A DNA stretch of 28,881 nucleotides. Origin: JBFMCU01 sp964428225. GTDB taxonomy: Bacteria; Planctomycetota; UBA1135; GCA-002686595. Every line of letters begins with the position of its first letter. The first letter of the stretch is position 1. The DNA is taken from assembly GCA_964428225.1 (NCBI GenBank), contig CAYRXS010000056.1:1-28881 (forward strand), in the 5' to 3' direction. Position numbers and translations under genes: made by a program. Under the pieces are notes generated by a model, which was not told the DNA's origin, made no database searches, and saw nothing but the letters and a program-made list of their open reading frames with translations. Below, one piece after another: positions 15,937-23,011 of the stretch.

Positions 15937-17307
15937 CTAGTCGAGCCTTCCGTTGGGGGTGCCGGTCAGGTGATCCACGAGGTCCATCTTGGTCAGGATG
16001 CCGAGCAAGCGCTGGTCGTCGTCCACGACGAGCGCCACGAGACCATCCGCGAAGAGCTCCGTGAGAACCCCGGCATCCGAGCTCGCGGGGACGGTGTGCA
16101 CGCTGCGGAACATGACCTCGGCCACGGCGCTGCCCAGGCCGGCGTGCCCTTCGACGAGCTTCGACAGCACGTCGGTCTCCGTGACGATGCCGACCACGCG
16201 ACCGTCGTCGACGACGGGGAGCTGACTCACGCCGTGTCCCTTCATGGCCTTGATGGCCGCGGCCACGCTGTCTGCGCTCGTGGCGGTGATGAGCTCGCGC
16301 GAGGGTAGGTTGCGCAGGAGGTTGCCGACGGAGTCCGTCTCCCACCGACTCTCGGTGAAGCCGTTCTCCCGCATCCACTGGTCGTCGAGGAACTTCGTCA
16401 TGTAGTTGCGCACCGCATCCGGCAGGAGCGTGACCAGCCGCTTGCCGGGCCCTTCGCGGCGCGCGATCTGGACGGTGGCCCACATGGCCGAGCCTGAGCT
16501 GCCGCCCACGAGCAATCCCTCCTGGCGAATCAGCCGGCGCGCCATCAGGAACGACTCGCGGTCCTCGGTCTTCACCCACTCGTCGACGAGCTCCCGGTCG
16601 AGGACGTCCGGGATGAAGTCATATCCGATGCCCTCCACCTTGTAGGGAGTGATCGGCCCGGGGCCTGCGAGAATGGAGCCCACCGGGTCCACGCCGATGA
16701 TCTTCGCTCCCGGGATCTTCTCCCGGATCATGCGCGCGACGCCGGTGACCGTTCCTCCGGTGCCCGCGCCGAGCACGACGTAGTCCAGCTCGCCGTTCGT
16801 CTGCTCGACGATCTCCGCCCCGGTCCCGTAGTAGTGCGCGTCGGGATTGTCGGGGTTGGAATACTGATCGAGGATGTGGGCGTTGGGGAGGATCTCCTGG
16901 AGCTGGTTGGCGACCCCGATGTGGCTCTCGGGGGAATCCCACGGGGCCTCGGTGGGGGTCCGGATGATCTCCGCGCCGAGGGCTTCGAGGGTGACCTGCT
17001 TCTCGTGGCTCATCTTCTCCGGCATCGTGACAATCATCCGGTAGCCGTAGACGGCCGCGGCGAGGGCCATGCCGATGCCCGTGTTGCCGCTCGTGGGCTC
17101 GATCAGGGTGTCTCCGGGCTTGATGCGTCCGCTCTTCTGCGCCTCCTCCACCATGCGCCGGCCGATGCGGTCCTTGACCGAGCCGCCCGAGTTCAAGAAC
17201 TCACACTTCGCGAGAATCTCGCAGCCGGTGTCCCGGGCAATCCTCTGGATGCGGACCATGGGGGTGTTGCCGATTGCGTCGAGGATCGATTCGCTGATGT
17301 GGGCCAC
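15937..17307 (-). CDS. cbs: Cystathionine beta-synthase with two CBS domains
   Basis: This PLP enzyme condenses serine (or an activated serine) with homocysteine to give cystathionine in transsulfuration. The 456-residue product has the PLP lysine in SGGSVKDR (Lys45), the phosphate-binding loop SGNTG at 73-77, GAGTGGT at 180-186, the family stretch VEGIGYDFIPDVLDR at about 224-238 and GGSSGSAMW. LPDAVRNYMTKFLDDQWM at about 295-312 is characteristic of cystathionine beta-synthase rather than cysteine synthase. Two CBS domains follow at about 335-395 and 396-450 and would sense an adenosyl ligand. The GTG at 17307 has a perfect GGAGG five bases in front, so the start is well set. No heme-binding N-terminal region is present. 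A cystathionine lyase gene is not in the window. Confidence 0.94.
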   Translation of the reverse strand: MAHISESILDAIGNTPMVRIQRIARDTGCEILAKCEFLNSGGSVKDRIGRRMVEEAQKSGRIKPGDTLIEPTSGNTGIGMALAAAVYGYRMIVTMPEKMSHEKQVTLEALGAEIIRTPTEAPWDSPESHIGVANQLQEILPNAHILDQYSNPDNPDAHYYGTGAEIVEQTNGELDYVVLGAGTGGTVTGVARMIREKIPGAKIIGVDPVGSILAGPGPITPYKVEGIGYDFIPDVLDRELVDEWVKTEDRESFLMARRLIRQEGLLVGGSSGSAMWATVQIARREGPGKRLVTLLPDAVRNYMTKFLDDQWMRENGFTESRWETDSVGNLLRNLPSRELITATSADSVAAAIKAMKGHGVSQLPVVDDGRVVGIVTETDVLSKLVEGHAGLGSAVAEVMFRSVHTVPASSDAGVLTELFADGLVALVVDDDQRLLGILTKMDLVDHLTGTPNGRLD

Positions 17308-17639
17308 GGAAGCCTCCGGAGACGAGAGGAGAACGGGACAGAGGGTGCGTTTCTTGCGGCGAGGGGGGCGCCATCTCGCGGCCGAGCATTCTAGCGTCCG
17401 GCGGCCCTCCGTCCCCGCTTGCGGCCGAGGAGTCCCGAGGGCGTCGTCGGGGCGCGCGGGACGTCCGGTCGCCGCAGACGCGGGGCTCACCGTGGGGTGG
17501 CGGGGAGGTTTTCGACGCGGTCGGCGGAAACCATCCGGTGGGAAGAGCGGTCCCCTGGGTGGGTGGGGGGTTGTGGGTGGGTGGCCCTGGTCGCCGGATC
17601 GTCCTTCCGACCCGCCAGCCGAGGTGACACAATCGCGAG
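17308..17639. other. Divergent intergenic region, 332 bp
   Basis: It separates the starts of cystathionine beta-synthase and RNase HIII. The cbs Shine-Dalgarno (17313-17317, minus strand) is at one end and the G-tract repeat copy 2 at the other. I see no good promoter box and no RNA gene. Confidence 0.5.
17510..17584 (+). repeat. Dispersed G-tract repeat, copy 2
   Basis: The core at 17553-17584 is CCCTGGGTGGGTGGGGGG, then TTGTGGGTGGGTGG. The AACC box at 17529-17532 is again exactly 20 bp before the core. It is nearly identical to copy 1 and ends 55 bp before the rnhC start codon. The left limit is approximate. Confidence 0.75.
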
Positions 17640-18533
17640 GTGACCCAGAAGACCCTCGTCGTGACGCTCGAACCGCGAGAGCAGGAACAGCTCCGCGGCC
17701 GCCTGGAAGGGGGCGATTTCGCCTACCACCCCGTCGCCCACGCCCGCTTCAGCGCGCGAGGGGAAGGGGTCGTGGCCACGCTGTACGAGTCCGGGAAGCT
17801 CGTCGTCCAGGGCCGAGACGTCGAGACCTTCGCGGCGCGCTATCTGTCGGGAGGCGGGCAGGGCGCACCGCACACGAACACCCCGGCCGCCGACTCACCC
17901 GCGACCGAGCCGACGATCGGCAGCGACGAGGCGGGCAAGGGCGATTACTTCGGCCCCCTGGTGGTGGCGGCGTTCAAGCTCGATCCCGAGGACGAGGAAC
18001 AACTGGCCCAGGGCGGGATCATGGACAGCAAGCGGTTGTCGGACGACCGGATACGAAAGCTCGCTCCCGCTCTGCAGGAGCGGTTCGAGTTCGCGGTCGA
18101 AACCCTCGATCCCCCCTCCTACAACCAGGAGCACGCCCGCCGAAAGAACCTGAACCCGATGCTCGCCGATCTCCACGCCCGGGCGATCCGGCGGATCGCA
18201 CGCCCCGGAGATCACGTCGTGATCGACCGCTTCGCCAAAGAAGAGCTGCTGGAAGAGCGCCTCTCCGGCCTCGACATCCGGCTCGAGCAGTTCCCCCGGG
18301 CCGAGAGGATCGTCGCCGTCGCCGCCGCCAGCGTGATCGCGCGCTTCGTCTTCCTGGAGCGGATCCGCGAGCTCTCCGAGGAGTACGCGATCGATCTCCA
18401 CAAGGGCGCCGGCGCACCGACCGACGCCGCCGCGCGTCGCTTCGTGGATCTCCACGGCCGCGACGCTCTCGGGGAAGTGGCCAAGCTGCACTTCAAGAAC
18501 ACAGGAAAGCTGCCCGCGTCCGAGCAGCAGTAG
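17640..18533 (+). CDS. rnhC: Ribonuclease HIII
   Basis: RNase HIII cuts RNA in RNA-DNA hybrids. The 297-residue product has an N-terminal TBP-like substrate-binding domain at about 1-75 and a catalytic domain from about 93. The catalytic start is GSDEAGKGDYFGPLVVAA with Asp96 and Glu97; this DEAGKGD form with adjoining YFGP marks HIII rather than HII. MDSKRLSD supplies the third acidic residue (Asp129) and VIDRFA a fourth. AASVIARFVFLERI is also typical. The GTG at 17640 is the only sensible start ahead of the TBP-like domain. It leads a compact group with dapF, whose ATG follows three bases after the stop; the functions are unrelated, so this is likely a housekeeping transcript. Confidence 0.94.
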   Translation: MTQKTLVVTLEPREQEQLRGRLEGGDFAYHPVAHARFSARGEGVVATLYESGKLVVQGRDVETFAARYLSGGGQGAPHTNTPAADSPATEPTIGSDEAGKGDYFGPLVVAAFKLDPEDEEQLAQGGIMDSKRLSDDRIRKLAPALQERFEFAVETLDPPSYNQEHARRKNLNPMLADLHARAIRRIARPGDHVVIDRFAKEELLEERLSGLDIRLEQFPRAERIVAVAAASVIARFVFLERIRELSEEYAIDLHKGAGAPTDAAARRFVDLHGRDALGEVAKLHFKNTGKLPASEQQ

Positions 18534-18536
18534 AGG

Positions 18537-19340
18537 ATGCAGGCCACCGTCGTCTCCGCCACGCGCAACCGCTTCGCCGTCCTCGACGGCTTCGATGAGC
18601 TCCCCTCGGGCGACTTCGCGGAGCTCGCGCGCAGAACGTGCGCCACGAGCCCGCACGCGCTCGACGGATTGATCCTGCTCCTGCCTCCCCGCGAGCACGG
18701 CGACTGCCGCATGGTGGTCTTCAACGCGGACGGCAGCCGCCCCGAGGCCTGCGGCAACGGACTCCGCTGCATCGCGAAGCTCGCGGTGGAGCGCGGCCAC
18801 GCGAGAGATGACGTCGTCTGGATCGAGACGGACGGCGGATACCGCCGCGTGGAAGTTCGTCGTGAAGATGAAGTCGTCCGGTACGCCTGGGCCGAGATGG
18901 GCGTGCCGCTCGTCGTGGCCCGAAACGAGCTGCTCACCACGACCCGGGGCTCGATTCCCGCGGACCTGATCGACATGGGGAATCCGCACTGCGTTCTCTT
19001 CGTGGACGACGTGGACACCGCCCCGGTCGAAGAGCTGGGACCGGAGCTCGAGCGGCACGCGCGATTTCCGAACCGCACCAACGTCGAGTTCGCCGCGGCG
19101 GACGGAGACGGGCTCGCGGTTCGCATCTGGGAACGAGGCGTCGGGGAGACGGCTTCGTGCGGCACCGGAGTCTCGGCCGCGGCCGCCGCGGCGATCCTCC
19201 GCGCGCGGGGCACGTCACCGCTCGAGGTGCGGACCCGGGGAGGAAGACTCCAGGTGGAGTGGGACGGCGAAGGAACGCTGCGACTGGGCGGCACGGTGCA
19301 GGACCTCGAGGGCGAGATCCAACTCGAAGAAGGAGGATGA
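18537..19340 (+). CDS. dapF: Diaminopimelate epimerase
   Basis: DapF converts LL- to meso-diaminopimelate for lysine and peptidoglycan. The 267-residue product has both catalytic cysteines in context: EACGNGLRC (Cys72) and SCGTG (Cys208). Other conserved parts are NADGS, MGNPHCVLFVDD at about 147-158, NRTNVEF at 179-185 and IWERGVGET. The N-terminal motif usually reading GxGNDF is here TRNRF, so only the asparagine (Asn11) is kept and the aspartate is lost; this is unusual for an active enzyme. The length is normal. A related epimerase with another substrate is therefore possible but less likely. The gene is packed between rnhC and a small gene whose Shine-Dalgarno overlaps the dapF end. Confidence 0.88.
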   Translation: MQATVVSATRNRFAVLDGFDELPSGDFAELARRTCATSPHALDGLILLLPPREHGDCRMVVFNADGSRPEACGNGLRCIAKLAVERGHARDDVVWIETDGGYRRVEVRREDEVVRYAWAEMGVPLVVARNELLTTTRGSIPADLIDMGNPHCVLFVDDVDTAPVEELGPELERHARFPNRTNVEFAAADGDGLAVRIWERGVGETASCGTGVSAAAAAAILRARGTSPLEVRTRGGRLQVEWDGEGTLRLGGTVQDLEGEIQLEEGG

Positions 19341-19343
19341 ACG

Positions 19344-19622
19344 ATGGAAGTGTGCGTACGACACCAACTCGAACCCGCCGAGGCGACGCGTCGTATCCGA
19401 GCGGCCGCGCAAGAGCTCGAGATACGACCGGACGAGGGCGAGAAGGATGACGATCCGCGGGGAGTGTTCACCAAGGACACGCCGCTGGGATCGATCCGCG
19501 CGAGCTGGGAAGCGCGGTCCGGCGAGGTCGTGGTCCGGATCGAGAGCAAGCCGGCGTTCCTGCCCGCCTCCACCGTGACACGCGCCCTGGAAGAAGGCCT
19601 GGCGAAGACGCTCTCGGATTGA
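19344..19622 (+). CDS. Small PHA-granule-regulator-like protein
   Basis: The 92-residue product resembles the polyhydroxyalkanoic acid system family (PF09650 type): an N-terminal histidine-containing strand (VRHQLEPAEATRRI), a following helix, then alternating strands GSIRASWEARSGEVVVRIES and a C-terminal helix LPASTVTRALEEGLAKTL. The match is by overall pattern, from memory. Proteins of this family occur in organisms without PHA granules too, and the role here is unknown. The ATG at 19344 has AAGGAGG seven bases in front, one of the best ribosome binding sites in the window. It follows dapF by three bases and is probably cotranscribed with it. Confidence 0.65.
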   Translation: MEVCVRHQLEPAEATRRIRAAAQELEIRPDEGEKDDDPRGVFTKDTPLGSIRASWEARSGEVVVRIESKPAFLPASTVTRALEEGLAKTLSD

Positions 19623-19674
19623 CGTCCGTCTCCCGAGACGGCGAGGATCCGGACTCGTCTAGAATCCCCGCGTC

Positions 19675-21339
19675 TTGAGCTACATCTTCCACATCCTCGC
19701 CGCCCTGTTCACCCTCGGCCTCCCCCAGCTCGGGTGGGCGGGAACGGCGGAGCTGCCCTGGCTCGTCCCCCTTCCCTGCCTTCTGCCCTACGGTCTCGCC
19801 TGGTACGCGCATCGCCGCGCCGTGAACGGCGGATTCCGCGTCGCGGCCGGGCTGGAGAGGATGGCGGGCCTCTCGCCACTCCTCGGCCAGGTCCTGGCCG
19901 TTGCGGGTTTCGGATGGACGGAGAGCATCGAGCTCTGGTGGGGGACCGAGGTCAACCTCACGCAATGGCCCGGGCTCGGACTGCTGCTCGGAATCCTGCC
20001 GTTCGTCGTGTTCCAGTTGTGCGCGATCGACGCGCGGGTGCGATTGAACGAACCCCGCACCGATCGCCGACGGGAACTTCGATCGCTGCAGCTGAGACTG
20101 TTCTTCTCGGCGCTGATTCCCTTCACCGTCTTCCTGCTCGCCTCGATCCTGATCACGCTCCACCGGCCCTTGCAGATCCTGTTCGAGGAGGTCGCCCTCT
20201 ACAACACGGCGTACGTCGCCGCGATGATCGCCGTCTTCGTGGCGATCATCCCGCGGCTCCTGGAGAAAACCTGGGAAACGGCCCCGCTGGAGCCCGGTCC
20301 GCTTCGCGACGTGTTCGATGGAGTGGCGCGTGCGGCGCGGTTCCGTTGCCGGGAGCTCCTCGTGTGGAAGACCGGTCACCACATGGTCAACGCGGCGGTC
20401 ATCGGCTTCACGGCGAGGAGCCGCGTCGTGCTCTTCACGGACGCCTTGCTCGCGCAGCTGGGACCTCGCCAGCTCGCCGCGGTCTTTGCCCACGAGATCG
20501 GGCACGCGCGCGGGCGGCACCCCGCGGTTTTCGGAGCCTTCGCCCTGTTGCTCTTCTTCGGTTCCGATCTCCTGCTCGAGGTCCTGCCCCTGGAAGGCGA
20601 AGCCGCTGCGATCGGCGTCTTCCTCGCGCTGTTCGCGCTGTGGCTGCTCGCCTTCGGCTACGCCTCGCGCCGCTTCGAGCTCGAGGCGGACCTCGCCAGC
20701 GTCGAGCTCCTGGGCGACGAACGACCGCTGATCGAAGCCCTGGAGGAAGTCGGGGGCAACGTCCGGCGCCACAAGGCGTCCTGGCGTCACTTCGGGATGG
20801 AGCAGCGCATCCGGTTCCTCGGTCGAGCGAGTCGCGATCCCGCGGTGGGGCGACGGCTGCGGAGGACGCTGCGCGCCTGGAAGATCGCCGGCCTCGTGCT
20901 TCTGCTGGCGGTCCTCGGGCTGGAGGGCCGGAAGCTCGTCGGCTCGCTCGGAGCCGATCGAGTCCATGCGGACCTGCGCCTGGGGCGCTACGAGGCCGCC
21001 GCGAGCCGGATCGCGGCAGGCACGGAGGTCGAGGAGATCATCGCGCGACTCGTCGAGCGCGGAAAGGCCCTCGGGGAGGAGGAGCGCTCGCCCGAAGCCC
21101 TCGAGGCCGCGGCGCGGGCGGCACTCGAGTCCGGGGAGATCCGCTCGTGCAGCGAGTTGCTCCACCTCGTGATCCTCCGCGGTCGGAAAGGCTTGCTCGA
21201 AGTCCTCGATGCGGTGGACGCTCTGGCCGAAGTGGAGGACGGAAAGAATCTCCGACCCTTGACGGAGGACGAGCTTTCTTCTCTACCGGAATCCTGGCGT
21301 CCTCTGCTTCGAGCCCCCCGGTTCGAGAAAGTCCCGTAG
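19675..21339 (+). CDS. M48-type membrane zinc metalloprotease
   Basis: The 554-residue product is an integral membrane protease of the M48 (HtpX/Ste24-like) family. Several transmembrane segments precede the active site, at about 3-20, 28-45, 66-82, 100-120, 143-162 and 178-194. The zinc site is HEIGH at 273-277, with the third ligand Glu337 in FELEAD. Two more hydrophobic segments lie at about 283-302 and 312-330, and one near 405-418. A soluble helical tail of about 130 residues follows, of unknown role. It probably degrades damaged membrane proteins. The start is TTG at 19675: a stop lies five codons upstream, and the first membrane segment begins at residue 3, so no later start is reasonable. 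Confidence 0.9.
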   Translation: MSYIFHILAALFTLGLPQLGWAGTAELPWLVPLPCLLPYGLAWYAHRRAVNGGFRVAAGLERMAGLSPLLGQVLAVAGFGWTESIELWWGTEVNLTQWPGLGLLLGILPFVVFQLCAIDARVRLNEPRTDRRRELRSLQLRLFFSALIPFTVFLLASILITLHRPLQILFEEVALYNTAYVAAMIAVFVAIIPRLLEKTWETAPLEPGPLRDVFDGVARAARFRCRELLVWKTGHHMVNAAVIGFTARSRVVLFTDALLAQLGPRQLAAVFAHEIGHARGRHPAVFGAFALLLFFGSDLLLEVLPLEGEAAAIGVFLALFALWLLAFGYASRRFELEADLASVELLGDERPLIEALEEVGGNVRRHKASWRHFGMEQRIRFLGRASRDPAVGRRLRRTLRAWKIAGLVLLLAVLGLEGRKLVGSLGADRVHADLRLGRYEAAASRIAAGTEVEEIIARLVERGKALGEEERSPEALEAAARAALESGEIRSCSELLHLVILRGRKGLLEVLDAVDALAEVEDGKNLRPLTEDELSSLPESWRPLLRAPRFEKVP

Positions 21340-21430
21340 AATCGAGCTTCCGGTCCGGTGCGTTCGACAACCGCGCGGCGGATCGGTTGGCCGTTCCTCT
21401 CGTCGCGACGCCGCCTTTCCGGCGTAACCC

Positions 21431-22435
21431 ATGAAGCTCCCCCTCGGCGCGATCGTCGCCGTCGCCCTCCTCGTCCCCGGCAATGCCCGGGTCGAGGTCA
21501 TCTACGAGCAAGACTCCGAGCTGGAGTGCGAGCGCGTCTCTCGCGGAACGCGCACGCTGACCTCGGTACGTCTGTTCCTGGGCGAGAACGAGCTTCCCGC
21601 GGATGCGATCCGGGAGGTGATCGCGGACACGGAAGCGACGACCGAAGAGACGACGATCCGGTTTCGTGACCAGTTCAAGACGGTGAGAGCCGGCGAGCCC
21701 CTGCGTGTGCAGCGCGTCTTCGAAAAGCTCTCTCGCGCGCGCCAGATGGGAGAGGATACGGCGGAGCACGTGGGGACGCTGGTGGGTCGGACGCTCTCCC
21801 TGGAACGATCCGGGGGGAGCGACGTCGTCCAGGCCACGCTCCTGGCGAGCGAGGCGGAGGACGCTCCGCGGCTGGACCACTTCCGGATTCGCCCCGACGA
21901 GGAAGCGCTGCTTCCCGACCGCGCGGTGAAACCCGGTGACTCGTGGTCGCCGCCCCGGAAGGGGCTTGAACGATTGCTGGGGCTCGAGACCCGCCCGGAG
22001 CTGTTCGCGGATTCCGCCGAGGATCCCGTCGGAGAGCTGGGCGACTTCCTGGGCCGGGGGGTCGACTTCGACGTCGAGGTCGTGCTCGAGGGGACCGAGA
22101 TGCACGAGGGCGTGAAGTGCTGGCTCCTCACCTACGAGCTCGCCATCGAGGGGGCGCGCCAGGACGCGAACCCGTCGTTGCTCGGCCTGGATCCCCTCGA
22201 GCTCGACCGGATCCCCCGGGCGAGCTCCCCGCCTCGTGGTCGGCTGGAGGTGAAGGGGAAGGGCTCGGGGCGCGCCTGGATCTCCTGCGAGGAGCGCCGG
22301 TTCGTCGAGGCTTTCCGGACGATCGACGTCATGCTCACCCTCGTCGTCACCCACGCCACCGGGGAGGTCGAGCTGCGGCTCGTCTTCGAGTACGAGCTCG
22401 CCGTCGAGGGGCGGGTTCGCTGGCATCGCCCTTAG
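21431..22435 (+). CDS. Secreted protein of unknown function
   Basis: The 334-residue product begins with a signal peptide, MKLPLGAIVAVALLVPGNA, with likely cleavage near residue 19. The mature part is acidic and looks beta-rich, with alternating polar and hydrophobic residues, for example VDFDVEVVLEGTEMHEGVK and the C-terminal RLVFEYELAVEGRVRW. The layout of a hydrophobic-residue-paired beta-sandwich is seen in many periplasmic planctomycete proteins, but I recognise no family. The segment VKPGDSWSPP around residue 170 resembles phrases found in proteins that measure a stored baseline, but no function follows from it. It lies 91 bp after the M48 gene and may be on the same transcript. Confidence 0.7.
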   Translation: MKLPLGAIVAVALLVPGNARVEVIYEQDSELECERVSRGTRTLTSVRLFLGENELPADAIREVIADTEATTEETTIRFRDQFKTVRAGEPLRVQRVFEKLSRARQMGEDTAEHVGTLVGRTLSLERSGGSDVVQATLLASEAEDAPRLDHFRIRPDEEALLPDRAVKPGDSWSPPRKGLERLLGLETRPELFADSAEDPVGELGDFLGRGVDFDVEVVLEGTEMHEGVKCWLLTYELAIEGARQDANPSLLGLDPLELDRIPRASSPPRGRLEVKGKGSGRAWISCEERRFVEAFRTIDVMLTLVVTHATGEVELRLVFEYELAVEGRVRWHRP

Positions 22436-23011
22436 CCCGGAATCGGGGCCGGCATCCACCCGGGTACGTCGTGGATCGGGGGTTTGGAGCCCGGGTCGAG
22501 GCGAGGTGGAGAACGCTCCCTCCGGCGGGATCGAGGCCACTCCGCGACCGGAGGCCCCACCTCCGCCCCCCACCCACCCGGGGATGACTCGCCCGGCGCC
22601 CTTCCGGTTGCACGCCTTCCGGGAGAACCTCCGCCGTGCGGCGCGATTCCTCATCTTTCCCCGCTGCTCCACGGAGCCCATCCGTCCCTGGAATCCCGCG
22701 TCCCGGAGGCGGATAATGATGCGCTGCGCTTTCGCCGGACCGTGCCCGGCCGTGCTCGCCCCGCCCCGCCCCGGAGCGGGTCTCCGGTGAGGCCCGGGCG
22801 GCGCCGTACAGCCGGTGTCGGACTGCGGCGCGAGCGCTGGATACGAAACCGAAGCCCCCTCCCACCCCGACACGAATCCTCGGAGGACGCCTTCGAGCGA
22901 CCCGCCGAAGGAGGGGAGGGGAGTCGATGAACGAAGGCTCTCTTCCGGCAGACGCGACAGCTCTTCTCGCGACGGAATGCCCGACCGCCTCGTTCGACAG
23001 ATCCCACGACG
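22436..23011. other. Long gap before gyrA, 576 bp
   Basis: No convincing gene is seen on either strand. It holds the reverse-oriented copy 3 of the G-tract repeat, a GATAAT at 22712-22717 that could be a -10 element, and at 22910-22920 a GGAGGGG-type Shine-Dalgarno in front of an ATG at 22927 that is out of frame with gyrA. Hairpin-prone GC-rich tracts near 22760-22810 may belong to a leader. The gyrA promoter is presumably here. Confidence 0.5.
22549..22628 (-). repeat. Dispersed G-tract repeat, copy 3 (reverse)
   Basis: On the minus strand it reads GTCAT, then CCCCGGGTGGGTGGGGGG at 22583 down to 22566, then CGGAGGTGGGG. The AACC box at 22609-22606 is 22 bp before the core, as in copy 4. 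The end at 22549-22565 can fold into a CGGAGG/CCTCCG hairpin. The outer right limit is approximate. Confidence 0.7.

Noticed and set aside
13994..17584. G-tract repeats as integron attC sites or a CRISPR array
   Set aside because: There are no attC core sites, no regular spacers and no integrase or cas gene; copies are kilobases apart.
22347..22865. Minus-strand frame of 172 codons in the gap before gyrA
   Set aside because: The product is Gly- and Arg-rich, crosses the G-tract repeat and overlaps the end of a real gene.
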